Origin: Zygnema cylindricum
Lineage: Eukaryota > Streptophyta > Zygnematophyceae > Zygnematales > Zygnemataceae
Assembly (NCBI GenBank): GCA_037447655.1
Contig: JBBHKE010000423.1
Span: forward strand, 62,001-126,000
Direction: 5' to 3'
Length of the DNA stretch: 64,000 nt
In this document: piece after piece, positions 35,903 to 47,857 of the stretch
Position numbering within the stretch: position 1 is the stretch's first letter
Layout: each line of letters opens with the position of its first letter
Notes under the pieces: model-generated
What the model saw: the letters and a program-made list of their open reading frames with translations, nothing else
Told to the model about the DNA's origin: nothing
Database searches by the model: none
Program-made: the position numbers and the translations under genes

Positions 35903-38900
35903 TCTAATTTTAATTTTTCTTTCAACCCGCATTTTTCCCGACAATATTTTAGTTTAGGAGAGGGCACAGGTTTGGTCATCATGTCAGCCACCATTTCTTC
36001 ATCAGGTCTATACACAAGATTTAGAATTTTATTTTCAACTTTTTCTCTTACGAAGCTTAATCTTATGTCCATATGTTTTGCTTTGAAATGGTGTTTTGGA
36101 TTGGCTGCAATTGCAATTGCAGCTTGGTTATCGCAAAAGATTTCATGCACTCCCTCCTTCATAAATCCCAGTTCTTGTAACATTGATTTCAGCCACATTA
36201 GTTCTTTTACAGCAGAACACGACGCCATATACTCAGCCTCCATAGTAGACTGAGCAACCACCTTTTGTTGCTTACCGCTCCAACAGCAAGCACCTTCCCC
36301 CACATACAAAACATATCCAGAAGTGCATCTTCTCATAGGTGCATCCCCATAACTGGCGTCACTCCAAGTGGTGATATCAGTATGCTCCCCTCCCAAATGC
36401 AACCATAACTCTCTAGTTCCCACCAGATATCTCATGACTCTCTTGGCTGCCTCCCAATCTCTCTTTCTAGGATCATTAAGACTCCTACTGGGTACTCCAA
36501 CTGCTGCCGCTATGTCCGGCCTGGTACAGTTCATAAAATAGATTAAGCTTCCTACGACCTGTCTATAAGGAATAGACTTCATGAACTCTCTCTCCTCTAG
36601 ACTCATCTGATCGTCTAAGATCATCACTCCTCCTTCTACACTCCCATCACTTACTTTTTTCAAGTCCATGGGAGTGGTACAACTGTTAGCATTTTCCATC
36701 TGGAATTTCTCAAGCATATTACCTATTGCTTCTTTCTGAGTAAGTCTGATAATCTTCTTCCCTCTATCTCTCTCCATTTGGATCCCCAAAATATATTTTG
36801 CCTCCCCTAAATCCTTCATATCAAATCTGCCCCTAAGATCTTTCTTTAGCCTATTGATATTATCTAAAGACTTACTTAACACAAGCAGATCATCCACATA
36901 AATTGCAATAAAAATGACACCATTCTCATCTTCAAACATATAGATAGAATGGTTAGAGCTGATCCGGATGTATCCCAGATCGGTGAGAAACTCATCTAGT
37001 TTCTTATTCCACTGTCGGGGAGCCTGTTTCAGTCCATATAAGGACTTTATGAGCCTGCACACTTTGCTCTCTTCTCCTTCTTCCACAAACCCCTCGGGTT
37101 GCCTCATAAAAATTTCTTCCTCTAACTCACCATTAAGAAAAGCAGTCTTAATATCCATTTGGTGAATTTCCATGTCTTCCGCTGCGGCCAAACTGAGGAG
37201 AATCCTTACCGATGGGAACCGAACAACTGGAGCAAAGGTCTCCTCATAGTCAATCCCCTCTTTTTGGGTGAACCCCTCTGCTACCAATCGAGCCTTATAC
37301 CTCTCAATTGTATTATCTGGGTTCAGTTTTAGTTTAAATACCCATTTACATCCAATAGGTTTTCTGTCTGGAGGGCAATCCGCTAGTTCCCAAGTATTTG
37401 TTTCCATGATAGAAGCCATCTCATCATTTATGGCTCTAATCCATCTTTCTTTCTCTGGACTATTCACTGCCTCTAAGTAAGACTGAGGCTCATCTGGGTG
37501 AGATAGCTTAGTTACCTTATGGGCAGCTTGTTTTTCCTGTATCCTTTTGCTGCTCCTCCTTCCTCCCTCAAACTCCGAAGCTGGAATGGATGGAAGTCTT
37601 GGATTTCTTCTCACTGTCTCATCGGCTCCCCTGTCCATGAAAACCGTATCTTGTCCCGCTTCTTCCATCTCCTCGAAGTCCATAGGAGTATGTGAGGTTT
37701 CCGGTGAGTCTCCTGTATCTTCGATCTCCCCTGAATCTGTAATCACAGTTTCACTCATGTCTTTTTCGGGAACGACTGAGTTCTCCTCACTTTCGGACTC
37801 AAATCTGATCCTTATCTTCTTTGTATATTTGAAGGGGTCAAATGACTTCCCTTCATCCATGACAACTAAGTGTTTGACCAGAATGATATCTTTCTTTGCT
37901 AAGTCATAGACTCTATATCCCTTAACATCCTCATCATATCCCACAAAGTATCCAGGTTTTCCCTTAGCATCTAGTTTCCAGTTTTTCCTATCCGTGTCAA
38001 GACTGTAAACTTGGCTACCAAATACTTTAAGGTGTGAGATATCTGGTTTCCTTCCAACCCATCTCTCATAAGGTGTCACTCCCTTTACAGCTGAGGTAAG
38101 GACTCTATTTTTAATATAGTTGGCACAGTTCATTGCCTCTGCCCAAAATCTCTTTCCTATTTTCTTGTCTGCCAACATACTACATGCACTATCTCCTAGT
38201 GTTCTATTCAACCTCTCAGCTACCCCATTTTGTTCTGGGTTATATGGTACAGTTTTTTGGTGCTGCACTCCCTCATCTCTCAAATATTCCTCAAACTCGT
38301 TAGAGGTATATTCCCCCCCATTATCACTCCTTATCCTTTTAATGGGGGTTTCATGCAACTTCTCACTCCAAGCTTTATATTCTTTGAAGTAAGTTGATGC
38401 TTCAGACTTTGTTTTCAGAAAGTAGACTCTAGAGTATCTAGACCAGTCATCAGTTATTTTCATCATAAACCTCTTTCCTCCAACCGAAGGTACTTTTGCA
38501 GGCCCCCAAATATCTGTGTGGACTAAATCTAATACTTTCTCACCTCTATATGTGGCGGCTTTGGGAAAGGGAAGTCTGTGAGCCTTACCTTGAGCACAAC
38601 CACTACAACCATCCATCATTTCACTATCCCCAAACTCAATGCCATCTACTACCCCAAGTTTTTTCATTTCCCTTAACCTATCAAAATGTACATGCCCCAA
38701 CCGCTTATGCCAAATCATCACCTTAGGAACACCAACATAGTAAGCATTCTTCTTTTCATTACTCAAGTTAAGCCTAAACATTCCTTGGCTACCCTTATCT
38801 GCTGTGAAGTAAACTTCATCCCCATACTTAGGTGTAAAGACTCCCTTTCTGGTGAAGGTATCAAACTCTTTGTCATCTAACACAAACGTAGAGACAAGGT

Positions 38901-40248
38901 TTTTACTCAGCTGTGGAATGTAAAGTACATCTGAGAATGTAAGTATAGAAGTCTTACCCTCCACTAAGACTTTCAGATCTACTGATCCCACTAGATCTGT
39001 AGTAACCACTCTCCCATCCCCATACTCTATCTCTACAGTAGGAATCTTTCTTAACTTAGTGATGAGTTCTTTATCACGACACATATGCATGGATGCACCT
39101 GAGTCGATGATCCATCCTTCCTGTGGAGCTTCCCGGATGGCTCTAAGGGCACACTTTTGCCTCCGAGGAATCTCCTTCTCCTCCAAACTCTCGTCAAGAA
39201 GAAGCTCCCCATCCTCCTCAGAGGACTCATCCTCGGTTTCTCCTGACACCTTTGTAACCACAAGTGCCTTTTTCTTCCCTCCGGAAGAACCCCCTCCACG
39301 GTTCTCTTGGAGCCTCAGCTCTGATAGCTTGACACAATCTGCAATAAAGTGCCCCGGCTTTTTGCAATAATGACAAAGACCCTTTGGGGGCCTTTGTCCC
39401 CCTGAATGATCTCTTTCCCCTCTATAAGGTTTCTTTGGGTCCTTTCCCCATCGGTCCCCTCCTACTGCTAGAGCTTGAATGCTCTTTCCTCCTCTCCTAA
39501 TCTCCATTGTGTTTTCCTGCACAAGTATCATCCTGACCACTGTGTTCCATTTCCATGAACTATCAAGCATTTCATGTACTCGGTACACTATGTTCTCGTA
39601 CTCATCTGGTAACTTCATGATAAGGGTGCTAACTTTCATTTTCATTGTACCTGTCCACCCGACACTTTCCATCTCCATATACAAACTAGAAATATCATTA
39701 TAGTAATCTAACATCTTTCCTCCTTTGTAAGTGTAACTCAATAGCTTTTGCTCAGCCAATTGGAGCTCCTGAATAGTTCCAGCTCTATAAATTTCCACCA
39801 AACTCACCTACAACTCCTCGGCCTTGTAAATGTGAAGATGAGGAGTGGCCAAACCTTGAGTGAGGTGCCTCAGAATGAAGTTCTTGGCAGCCATGTTTAC
39901 ATCCTCCCACATTTGAGTATCGTTCTCCACGGTCTTCACGATTGTCGCTCCCGATACTGTGGCAATAGGAGTAAGGGGTGTCTCCTTCCCTTTCCCCTTT
40001 TCGGACACACTGCTGTCCCCATCATCTGCCTCCTCCGCCGAGGCAGCCGTTGTTGCAGGAAACCTTACTCCCCCAAATCCTGGTGGAGTTCCTGAAGGTG
40101 GACGTTTCACTTGTCCACTGACGATACCCCAGTATCGTTTTTCACACAAAGCTCCCATCATCATGGCTTCCCAATAGATGAACCCAGATCCATTGAAGGT
40201 GGGCACCCTAGAGGGTGGGACAATAACCTGCAATTCTGTGTCCTCCAT
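35899..40248 (-). CDS. gag-pol: Ty1/copia Gag-Pol polyprotein of A (one internal TAG)
   Basis: The ATG at 40248 lies inside the 5' LTR. 146 Gag codons follow, then TAG at 39810-39808, then 1302 more codons in the same frame to 35899. Numbering from the codon after the TAG: zinc knuckle CHYCKKPGHFIADC at 145-158; protease DSGAS at 235; integrase H367, H372, C401, C404 and catalytic D432, D495, E531 (35 residues between the last two); RT YVDD at 970-973; RNase H D1150, E1190 or E1192, D1226. All key residues are present. Relatives E, F and B have Trp where A has TAG (EELW), so this is probably one nonsense change, TGG to TAG. Read-through is an alternative. Gag, protease, integrase, RT-RNase H is the copia order. 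Confidence 0.95.
40214..40228 (-). other. Primer binding site of A
   Basis: GGTTATTGTCCCACC, read on the minus strand, immediately after the 5' LTR. It pairs with the anticodon arm of initiator tRNA-Met at 13 of 15 positions. It is also translated as part of Gag. Confidence 0.75.
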
Positions 40249-41274
40249 TGGACCACAGAATACAGGAAGCCTCTAGATAGTATTTAACTAACCCACTTTA
40301 AGCCACAACCACTGCTGCCCAAGAAGGCAAATTGACAATTTGACTGCACCCCTATGTAGCCTGGACTCCCCTAAGTCCGTAGAAAAAAGAATCACTGAAA
40401 ACGGCCAACCAGGCGATAAGTTATAGGGTGGCAAAGACGCCAATTTATACAAACTCTCTGAGAGAGAGGACTATCTACCTAAATTTTCCTAAGTCCTAGT
40501 TTTTCCTAATTCCCTCTCACAGCTCCTATCTACTGCCTGTACGAACCAATCACAAAACTGTATAGTACTAGAAAGTACTACTGCCGATGTACTTTCTGTA
40601 CGGCCTCTGTACGACAAGGCCATAAGTGGACGCGTGTATACTTTCCACTCATCCGTACGTTCCTCGGAATTCCCGCGACCGAATGATGTCTCCCCACGTG
40701 GCGCCAGGTGATGCCACGTCACTAAATGCCAAAGTGACCACTCCGGGATTTCGGCGATGATGTGCGCCGTTGGATTATATGCGAAACGTAATCTTGGCCG
40801 GAATAAATACTTGCGCGATATTTGTTCCGATGTAGAAATAAAATGCGTGGTATCCGTTTTGAATTAGCGTCGTACGACGTACTTTATAAAACTGTATATA
40901 TGTACGCCGTAAACAGTTTTAGTTAAATGAACTTTATCCTTTTGAACTAAATATATATCTATCACATACCATAGCACTTAGCATTGGTCCTAGTCTATTA
41001 GGATAAAGCTGACCGCTACCGGTCGATGTGACGAACCGCAGGTACCGGGATCAAATCTCTGGTCCGTCAAGTATATTTTTAGTAACCTACAAAAATAGTT
41101 GTCTGTTGAACTAAGGCAGCCATGGATCAACCTCTCTCTCTTTCCTTCAGTGACTACAGCAAGTATGGGGGCTAGAGAGCGGAGGTGGAGGCAGGCTGTC
41201 CGTCCTTTTCTTTTTCTTTTTATAAAAACATATTTAAACCTAGAAAATACTCTAGAAATCTATAAATTTCAACA
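40229..41274 (-). repeat. 5' LTR of A
   Basis: 1046 bp, nearly identical to the 3' LTR. It contains the likely promoter: G-box (about 40683-40694), a TATA-like sequence before the leader, and the gag ATG (40248-40246). Leader hairpin GGACT-TAGGGG-AGTCC is at 40378-40363 and a TGCC/GGCA hairpin at about 40329-40316. Confidence 0.93.
40984..41070 (+). other. Antisense tRNA-like block in the A 5' LTR
   Basis: Same block as at 35594-35680, antisense to A. A-box-like and B-box-like motifs are about 55 bases apart. Confidence 0.35.
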
Positions 41275-41279
41275 CCTTG

Positions 41280-41414
41280 CTACAACTATTTTTTGCCTCT
41301 CAAACACAAAGACTTTGTAACCTTTTGAGTGATCATCATATCCTAACAAAATACTCGGTAATCCTTTCGGTTCCATTTTCCATCTGTCCTTAGATGTATC
41401 TAAGATAAAACATT
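41280..41414 (-). pseudogene. Integrase C-terminal piece of C between A and B
   Basis: 135 bp of C isolated between two younger insertions. On the minus strand it encodes the conserved integrase C-terminal block, KCFILDTSKDRWKMEPKGLP and then LGYDDHSKGYKVFVFERQKI. The frame joins both neighbouring C pieces after removal of A and B. Confidence 0.9.
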
Positions 41415-41631
41415 TGTATAAATTAATGGTACATTTTTAGTATTTTCTAGGTTTAAATAGAAATATAGAAAGAAGCGGAGGCAGTCTACCTCTAACTTCT
41501 CAATCCAAACTCTCAAACTTGTCGCAGTCACTGAGAAATTGGAGAGGGAGCTAGAGCCATGGCTACCTAGGCTATCCAGAGGTTTACGGGAAATTTATAT
41601 TAGTTAGGGTTTATTTATTTAAAATGAATGT

Positions 41632-41706
41632 GAAGGCGACAGGAATTGATCCTTGTACCTACCGGCTGGCTGACAATAAGTAGCGGTAGCCTTAGCCGTT
41701 AACTCT
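41632..41706 (-). other. Antisense tRNA-like block in the B LTR
   Basis: Antisense to B: an A-box-like region near GTTAACGGCTAAGGC and a B-box-like GGATCAATTCC about 40 bases further on. It is at the LTR position equivalent to the blocks in A, E and G. A counterpart is in the 3' LTR near 47018-47091. Confidence 0.33.
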
Positions 41707-42251
41707 AGATATAACATTACGTATATAGTTTGATATTTATTTAAACATGTAAACGTAGGATAAATCATTTAACTGTAATTGTTTACGCTATACATAGATC
41801 CCGTATTGTATAAGTACGGAATACGGTACGAGCAAGAAATCAATACCGCGCATTTATTTCTTAAGTGAAACGAATACTGCGCATGTATTTATTACGGCTA
41901 CGATTAAATTCGATTCTAATCGGACGGCCGGAATAAGCACCGAGATCGGTTTGTGGCCATCGCCACATCGGATGACGCGTGGCGTAATTACATTGGATCG
42001 TGGAATCTCCGGAGATTATGGCACCGAATCCGGATATGACATGTGTCGACATTTAGGCCATGTCGTACAAGGTCCGTATATAAAATACACCGGCAGCTGT
42101 ACTTTTGCATACGGAACTGTATTTTGATTGGTTACGTACATCAGAAGATAGAGTCTGTGAGAGAGATAGAACTTAGAAAAATTAGGAGATAGGACCCTCT
42201 CTCCCAGAGAGCTTCTGTACAAAAGGTCAACTTTGACCCACCATAACTTAC

Positions 42252-42355
42252 TGCTCAGGGGAGCAAATTGAGAGATTTTTTTTGCTATCAACTCACGGAA
42301 GTCTTGCCTTCACACGCGTGAAAGTGGTCAGAGTGTTTGTCTGCCAAGGTGGCAG
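42252..42355 (+). promoter_or_regulatory. Leader hairpin cluster of B
   Basis: TGCTC-AGGG-GAGCA (42252-42265), TTCAC-ACGC-GTGAA (42309-42322) and CTGCCA-AGG-TGGCAG (42341-42355) precede the gag ATG. They occupy the same order and spacing as in E, with base-pair changes that keep pairing. Confidence 0.6.
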
Positions 42356-42428
42356 TTATTCTTGCTGAAACACAAAGGGGTCAGGATAATCCTAGAGGCT
42401 TTTTGGAAGCTGTCCACTCTGAGGACTT

Positions 42429-45400
42429 ATGGAGGTCTCAGAGTTTCAGGCTATGGGCCCACCCTCTTGGGTACCAATCTTTAATGGAACTTGTTTCATA
42501 TACTGGGAAAGTATGATGATAGGAGCTCTATGCGAAAAAAGGTTTTGGGGGATAGTGAGTGGACGGTTGGGGCGTCCATCAAGTCTTCGAATTCCTCTAG
42601 GGTTTGGAGGAAGCAGATTCATCAAGAAAGAGGATCCACCTTCAACAGAGGAAACAAAAGAAGGAGAGGTGGTGGACAAAGGAAAGGATAAGGACACGAC
42701 CACACCAATAGCAATTGGTTCGGCATTCATGTCACCTATTCCGAGGAACGAGGAGAATGATACTAAAACTTGGGACTTCAACAATATGGCGACAAAGCAC
42801 TTCATCCTACGCCATCTCACTCAAGGACTTGCATGTCCTCATTTGCAGGTAGAAAGAGCATCCGATCTTTGGATGGCTCTCATAGAGATGTACCGAAGTG
42901 GTACGATTCAGCAACAACAGTTGGCTGATCAGAAAGTTAAGGAGTATGTATACAAAGGGGGAAATATGTTGGATTTTTGCAATGAGCTTGCTACACTCTT
43001 CATGGAGCTAGAGAGTGCGGGAAAAGATTTTAGTGAAAAAGAAAAGGTTAACTGTTTACTGATGAAGTTATCTGATGAGTTCGAGAACATAGTCAACCGT
43101 GTGCAGGACTTGCCGGAATCAAGGTGAATATGGAACTCAGTGGTAGGGATGATTCTCGTTCGAGAGAATACAATTGAGATCTGAAGGGGAGGAAAGAGTG
43201 GCCAAGCCTTGGCAACAGCGACTGATTAGAGGAACAAGGATTCCCGAAAACCGGTCGGAAACTATGGGGGTAGGGAGCAGAAAAAACATGCCGACGAGTT
43301 CGAACCAAGGGCTCCCAAAGGTTTATGTCATTTTTGTAAGAAACTGTGGCGCTATATGGCAGAGTGCACTAAGCTAACCGAGCTTCGGTTAAAGGAGGGG
43401 CAGACCGGTGGTACCCCGAGAGGAAGGAAAAAGGCCCTTGTCACACAGGTACTTGAGGCGAAATCCGAGGACGAGGACGATGAGCTCCTTTTGGATGAGG
43501 AGTTGGAGGCGAAAAATGAGGTCGAAATTCCACGAAGGCAGAAATGTGCTTACGGTGGATTGAAAGGTGAACCAGGCTGGATTGTAGATTCAGGTGCCTC
43601 CATGCACATGTGTAAGGATAGGCACCTGTTCACTAAGATAAGAAAGATTCCCACTGTAGAGATAGAGTACGGGTATGGGAGGATAGTCACCACTACTCTT
43701 GTAGGATCGGTAGATCTGAAAGTGTTAGTAGAAGGAAAGACATACATATTAACATTCTCCGATGTATTATTTGTTCCGGAGCTGAACAAAAACCTTATCT
43801 CGACATCTGTATTAGATGATAAGGGTTTTTTCACTAGCACTAGGGAAGGAGTCTTTACTGATTGTTTTGAGGAGGATGTCTATTTCATTGTTGAGAAAGG
43901 TAGCCATGGGATGTTTAGGCTGATTTTAAGCAATGAAACGAAAAAACTTTATTATGCTGGTGTTCATGATATTATGATGTGGCATAAGAGGCTTGGGCAT
44001 GTGAATCTAGATAAGTTAAGAGAGATGAAAAAGATGGGAGTGGTGGAAGGAATTCAGTTCTGTGAGAGTGATAATATAAGTGATTGTAGTGGATGTGCTC
44101 AAGGTAAAGCACACAAATTACACTTTCCTAAAACAGCCACCTATAAGGGAGAAAAAATTATAGATCTAGTACACACGGATATTTGGGGACCGGCTAAAGT
44201 GCCCTCACCGGGTGGGAAGAGATTTATGATGACTATCACTGATGATTGGTGTCGGTATTCCCGAGTGTATTTTTTAAAAAACAAGTCCAAAGCTCAAGAT
44301 TGTTTTAGACAATATAAAGTGTGGAGCGAAAAAATCCATGAAACTCCAATCAAGAGAATAAGGAGTGACAATGGTGGAGAGTATACTTCTAATCAATTTG
44401 AGGATTTTCTGAGGGAAGATGGGGTCCAACACCAAAAGACAGTCCCAGAAAATCCGGAACAGAATGGGGTAGCTGAAAGGTTAAATAGAACACTAAGTGA
44501 TAGTGCTAGAAGTATGTTGTCATATAAAAAGATAGGAAAAAGGTTTTGGGCAGAAGCAATGAACTGTGCTAATTACCTCAAAAATAGAGTTCTTACTTCA
44601 GCTATAAAAGATCAAACACCTTATGAGAGATGGACAGGCCGGAAACCAGAGATATCTCACTTAAAGGTTTTCGGCAGTCAAGTATTCAGTCTAGATACTG
44701 ATCGGTCCAATTGGATGCTAGATCCTAAAAGAAAACCGGGATACTTATTAGGATATGATGAGGATGTTAAAGGATATAGAGTTTATGATCTAAAAAGGGA
44801 AGATATAATCTTAGTAAAGCATCTAGTAGTTATGGATGAAGGAAAGTCTGTGGATCCCTTCAAATATACGAAGTCAGTAAAAATCAGATTTGAGTCAAAA
44901 AATTCCGATGACTTTGAGCTTCCTAACTATCCAGGTTTTAAAGAAGATGACATTCTTGCAGGTACAAATCAGACCGAAAAGGACTCGGTTGTGGAAACTC
45001 CAGTGACAACTCTATCGAAGCGGAAGACGTGGTGGAAATTGATTCGGAATCAAGGGATAGGGGAGAAGCCGAGTTTGTTCGAAAGAATCCACCAGAACCA
45101 TCTATTCCGGCCTCAGATTTTGATGGGGGGAGGAGAGGTAGCAAAAGACTACAAGAAAAATAGGTTAATAACAAGGTAACTAAACTATCTCATCAAGATG
45201 AACCTCAAACTTATGGAGAGGCGATGACTTGTCCAGAAAGAAACGGGTGGAAGACAGCCATCAATGAGGAGATGGCCTCAATCATGGCAGCCGATACTTG
45301 GGTGCTGGTGGATTGTCCACCTAACTGAAAACCAATCGGTTCTAAGGAGGTTTTCAAATTAAAACTGAACCCAGATAACATAATCGAGCACTACAAGGCC

Positions 45401-46785
45401 AGATTAGTGGCAAAGGGATTTACACAAAAGGAGGGAATTGACTACGAGGAAACCTTTGCCCCGGTGGTCAGATTTCCCTCCGTCCGCATACTTCTCATTT
45501 TAGCAGCAGCGGAAGACATCGAAGTGCACCAAATGGACATCAAGACAGCCTTTTTGCATGGAGAATTAGAAGAGGAGATCTTCATGCGACAACCCGAAGG
45601 TTTTGTGGAGGAAGGAGGGGAGAGTAAGGTATGCCAGCTGATTAAATCTCTTTATTGTTTGAAACAGGCGCCTCAACAATGGAATAAGAAGCTTGATGAG
45701 TTTCTTACCGGTCTGGGATATATCCGGATCAGCTCAGATCACTCAATCTATGTTTTCGAAGATGAGGAAGGTTTTATATTTATTGCAATTTATGTTGATG
45801 ATTTGCTTGTTTTAAGTAAATCAATGGAAAAAAATAATAAATTGAAAACCAATCTTAAGGGGAGATTTGAAATGAAGGATATGGGAGAAGCAAAATATAT
45901 TTTGGGAATTCAACTAGAGAGAGACCGAAAAAGGCAAATTATAAGAATGACTCAAAAGAAAGCAATAGGGAACATGCTTGAAAAATTTCAAATGGATAAA
46001 GCTAATAGTTGTAGAACTCTAACGGAGTTGAAGAAGGGAAGTGAGGGGAGTGAGGAAGAAGGAGTCATAGTCTTAGACGAGGAATTATCTCCTAAGAACA
46101 AAAGTTCATGCAGACTATTCCTTACAGGCAAGTAGTGGGAAGTCTAATCTATTTTATGAATTGTACCCGGCCGGATTTAGCTGCAGCTGTAGGAGTGTTG
46201 AGTAGAAGTCTAAATGCTCCAACTAAGAAGGATTGGCAGGCAGCTAAGAGAGTCCTTAGATATTTGATGGGAACTAGGGATCTATGGTTGCATTTGGGTG
46301 GGGAGAATACTGACATCACTACTTGGAGTGATGCCAGTTATGGTGATGCTCCGATGAGAAGATGCACTTCTGGATATGTATTATATGTGGGTGATGGGGC
46401 TTGCTGTTGGAGTAGCAAACAGCAAAAAGTTATTGCTCAGTCCACCATGGAGGCTGAGTATATGGCCTCTTGCTCTGCTGTAAAAGAATTGATGTGGGTT
46501 AAGTCTTTGCTTGGTAAGCTTGGTCACCTTAAGAGTGGTGTGCATAATTTTTTTTGTGATAATCAGGCAGCAATCGCTATTTCTGCCAATCCTAAACATC
46601 ATTTTAAAGCCAAACACATGGACATCAGACTCAGCTTTGTTAGAGAGAAAGTAGAAAACAAAATAATCAGTTTAGAGTACAGACCAGATAGTGAGATGGT
46701 AGCAGATATGATGACCAAACCTGTGCCTTCCCCTAAGCTAATTTTCTGCAGGGAGAAGTGCGGTCTGAAATTAAAGATTGACTAG
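42429..46785 (+). pseudogene. gag-pol: Degenerate Gag-Pol of B
   Basis: Gag starts in the LTR (42429) and is open to a TGA at 43127, where relatives have Trp. More stops follow before the damaged zinc knuckle (CHFCKKLWRYMAEC) near 43325-43370. From 43356 to about 45000 the frame is open: protease VDSGAS, pre-integrase and integrase with HTDIWGP, RSDNGGEY and NGVAERLNR. A frameshift in the linker and stops near 45170-45330 precede RT (45407-46135, YVDDLLVLSK). A final frameshift near 46100 leads to RNase H (46108-46785), intact with TTWSDAS, TMEAEY and CDNQAA. Not functional as one polyprotein. Confidence 0.92.
42449..42464 (+). other. Primer binding site of B
   Basis: GGCTATGGGCCCACCC directly after the LTR; one mismatch from the family site GGTTATGGGCCCACC. 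Confidence 0.75.
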
Positions 46786-46798
46786 AAAATAAGGGGAG

Positions 46799-47852
46799 TG
46801 TAGAAATTAATGGTACATTTTTAGTATTTTCTAGGTCTAAATAGAAATATAGAAAGAAGCTGAGGCAGTCTACCTCTAACTTCTCTCTCCAAACTCTCAA
46901 ACTTGTCGCAGTCACTGAGAAATTGAAGAGGGAGCTAGAGCCATGGCTACCTAGGCTATCCAGAGGTTTACGGGAAATTTATATTAGTTAGGGTTTATTT
47001 ATTTAAAAGGAATGTGCCGGCGACAAGAATTGATCTTTGTACCTACCGGTCGGCGAACAATAAGTAGCCAGTAGCCTTAGCCGTTAACTCTAGATATAAC
47101 ATTACGTAGTATATAGTTTGATATTTATTTAAACATGTAAACGTAGGATAAATCATTTATTGAATTGTTTACGGTATACATAGATTCTGTAATGTATAAG
47201 TACGGAATACGGTACAAGCAAAAAATCAATACCACGCATTTATTTCTTAAGTGAAACGAATACCGCGCATGTATTTATTACGGCTACGACTAAATTCGAT
47301 TCTAATCGGACGACCGGAATTAGCGCCGAGATCGCGGAAGAAGATTTCGGCGGTTTGTGGCCATCGCCACATCGGATGACGCGTGGCGTAATTACATTGG
47401 ATCGTGGAATCTCTGGAGATTATGGCACCGAATCCGGATATGACATGTGTCGACATTTAGGCCATGTCGTACAATGTCCGTACATAAAGTACACCGGCAG
47501 CTGTACTTTTGCATACGGAACTGTATTTTGATTCGTTACGTACATCAGTAGATAGAGTCTGTGAGAGAGATAGGACTTCGAAAAATTAGGAGATATGAAC
47601 CTCTCTCCCAGAGAGCTTCTGTACAAAAGGTCAACTTTGACCCTTCATAACTTACTGCTCAGATAAGCAAATTCAGAGATTCTTTTTGCTATCGACTCAG
47701 GGGAGTCTTGCCTTCACAGGGGTGCAGGTGGTCAAAGTGTTTGTTTGCCAGGGTGGCAGTTATTCTTGCTGAAACACAAAGGGGTCAGGATTATCCTAGC
47801 GGCTTCTTGGAAACTGTCCACTCTGAGGACTTATGAAGGTCTCAGAGTTTCA
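46799..47852 (+). repeat. 3' LTR of B
   Basis: 1054 bp, preceded by the PPT CTAGAAAATAAGGGGAG (46782-46798), which overlaps the pol stop TAG. It carries a 17-bp insertion-like difference from the 5' LTR near 47335 and leader hairpin GACTC-AGGG-GAGTC at 47694-47707. Confidence 0.92.
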
Positions 47853-47857
47853 ACATT

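Larger units (their letters stand above)
34839..41274 (-). mobile_element. Copia element A, young and near-intact
   Basis: 6436 bp between perfect 5-bp repeats CCTTG (34834-34838 and 41275-41279). The LTRs are 34839-35885 and 40229-41274. All copia domains are present in one frame apart from one stop. The LTRs differ at about 14 positions out of 1046 by eye, so the insertion is recent. It interrupts the integrase C-terminal region of C in the same orientation. It is the best candidate in this window for a source of active proteins. Confidence 0.95.
41415..42448 (+). repeat. 5' LTR of B
   Basis: 1034 bp, TGTATAAATTAATGG...GAGTTTCA (the 3' copy starts TGTAGAAATT). It contains an antisense tRNA-like block, AGAGAG-type hairpins before the leader and the gag ATG at 42429. 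Confidence 0.92.
41415..47852 (+). mobile_element. Copia element B
   Basis: 6438 bp flanked by perfect ACATT (41410-41414 and 47853-47857), inserted in C in the opposite orientation to C and A. The LTRs are 41415-42448 and 46799-47852. Related to A across gag-pol, but with many stops and frameshifts. LTR divergence is several percent by eye, so it is older than A and E. Confidence 0.95.

Noticed and set aside
39479-39703. Open frames on the plus strand opposite the A gag-pol
   Set aside because: Antisense shadows of a well-supported long frame carrying all copia motifs.
34839-41274. Endogenous retrovirus or Gypsy identity for A
   Set aside because: Integrase precedes RT and the motifs (DSGAS, YVDD, TWSDASYGD) are copia; no envelope-like frame exists between RNase H and the LTR.
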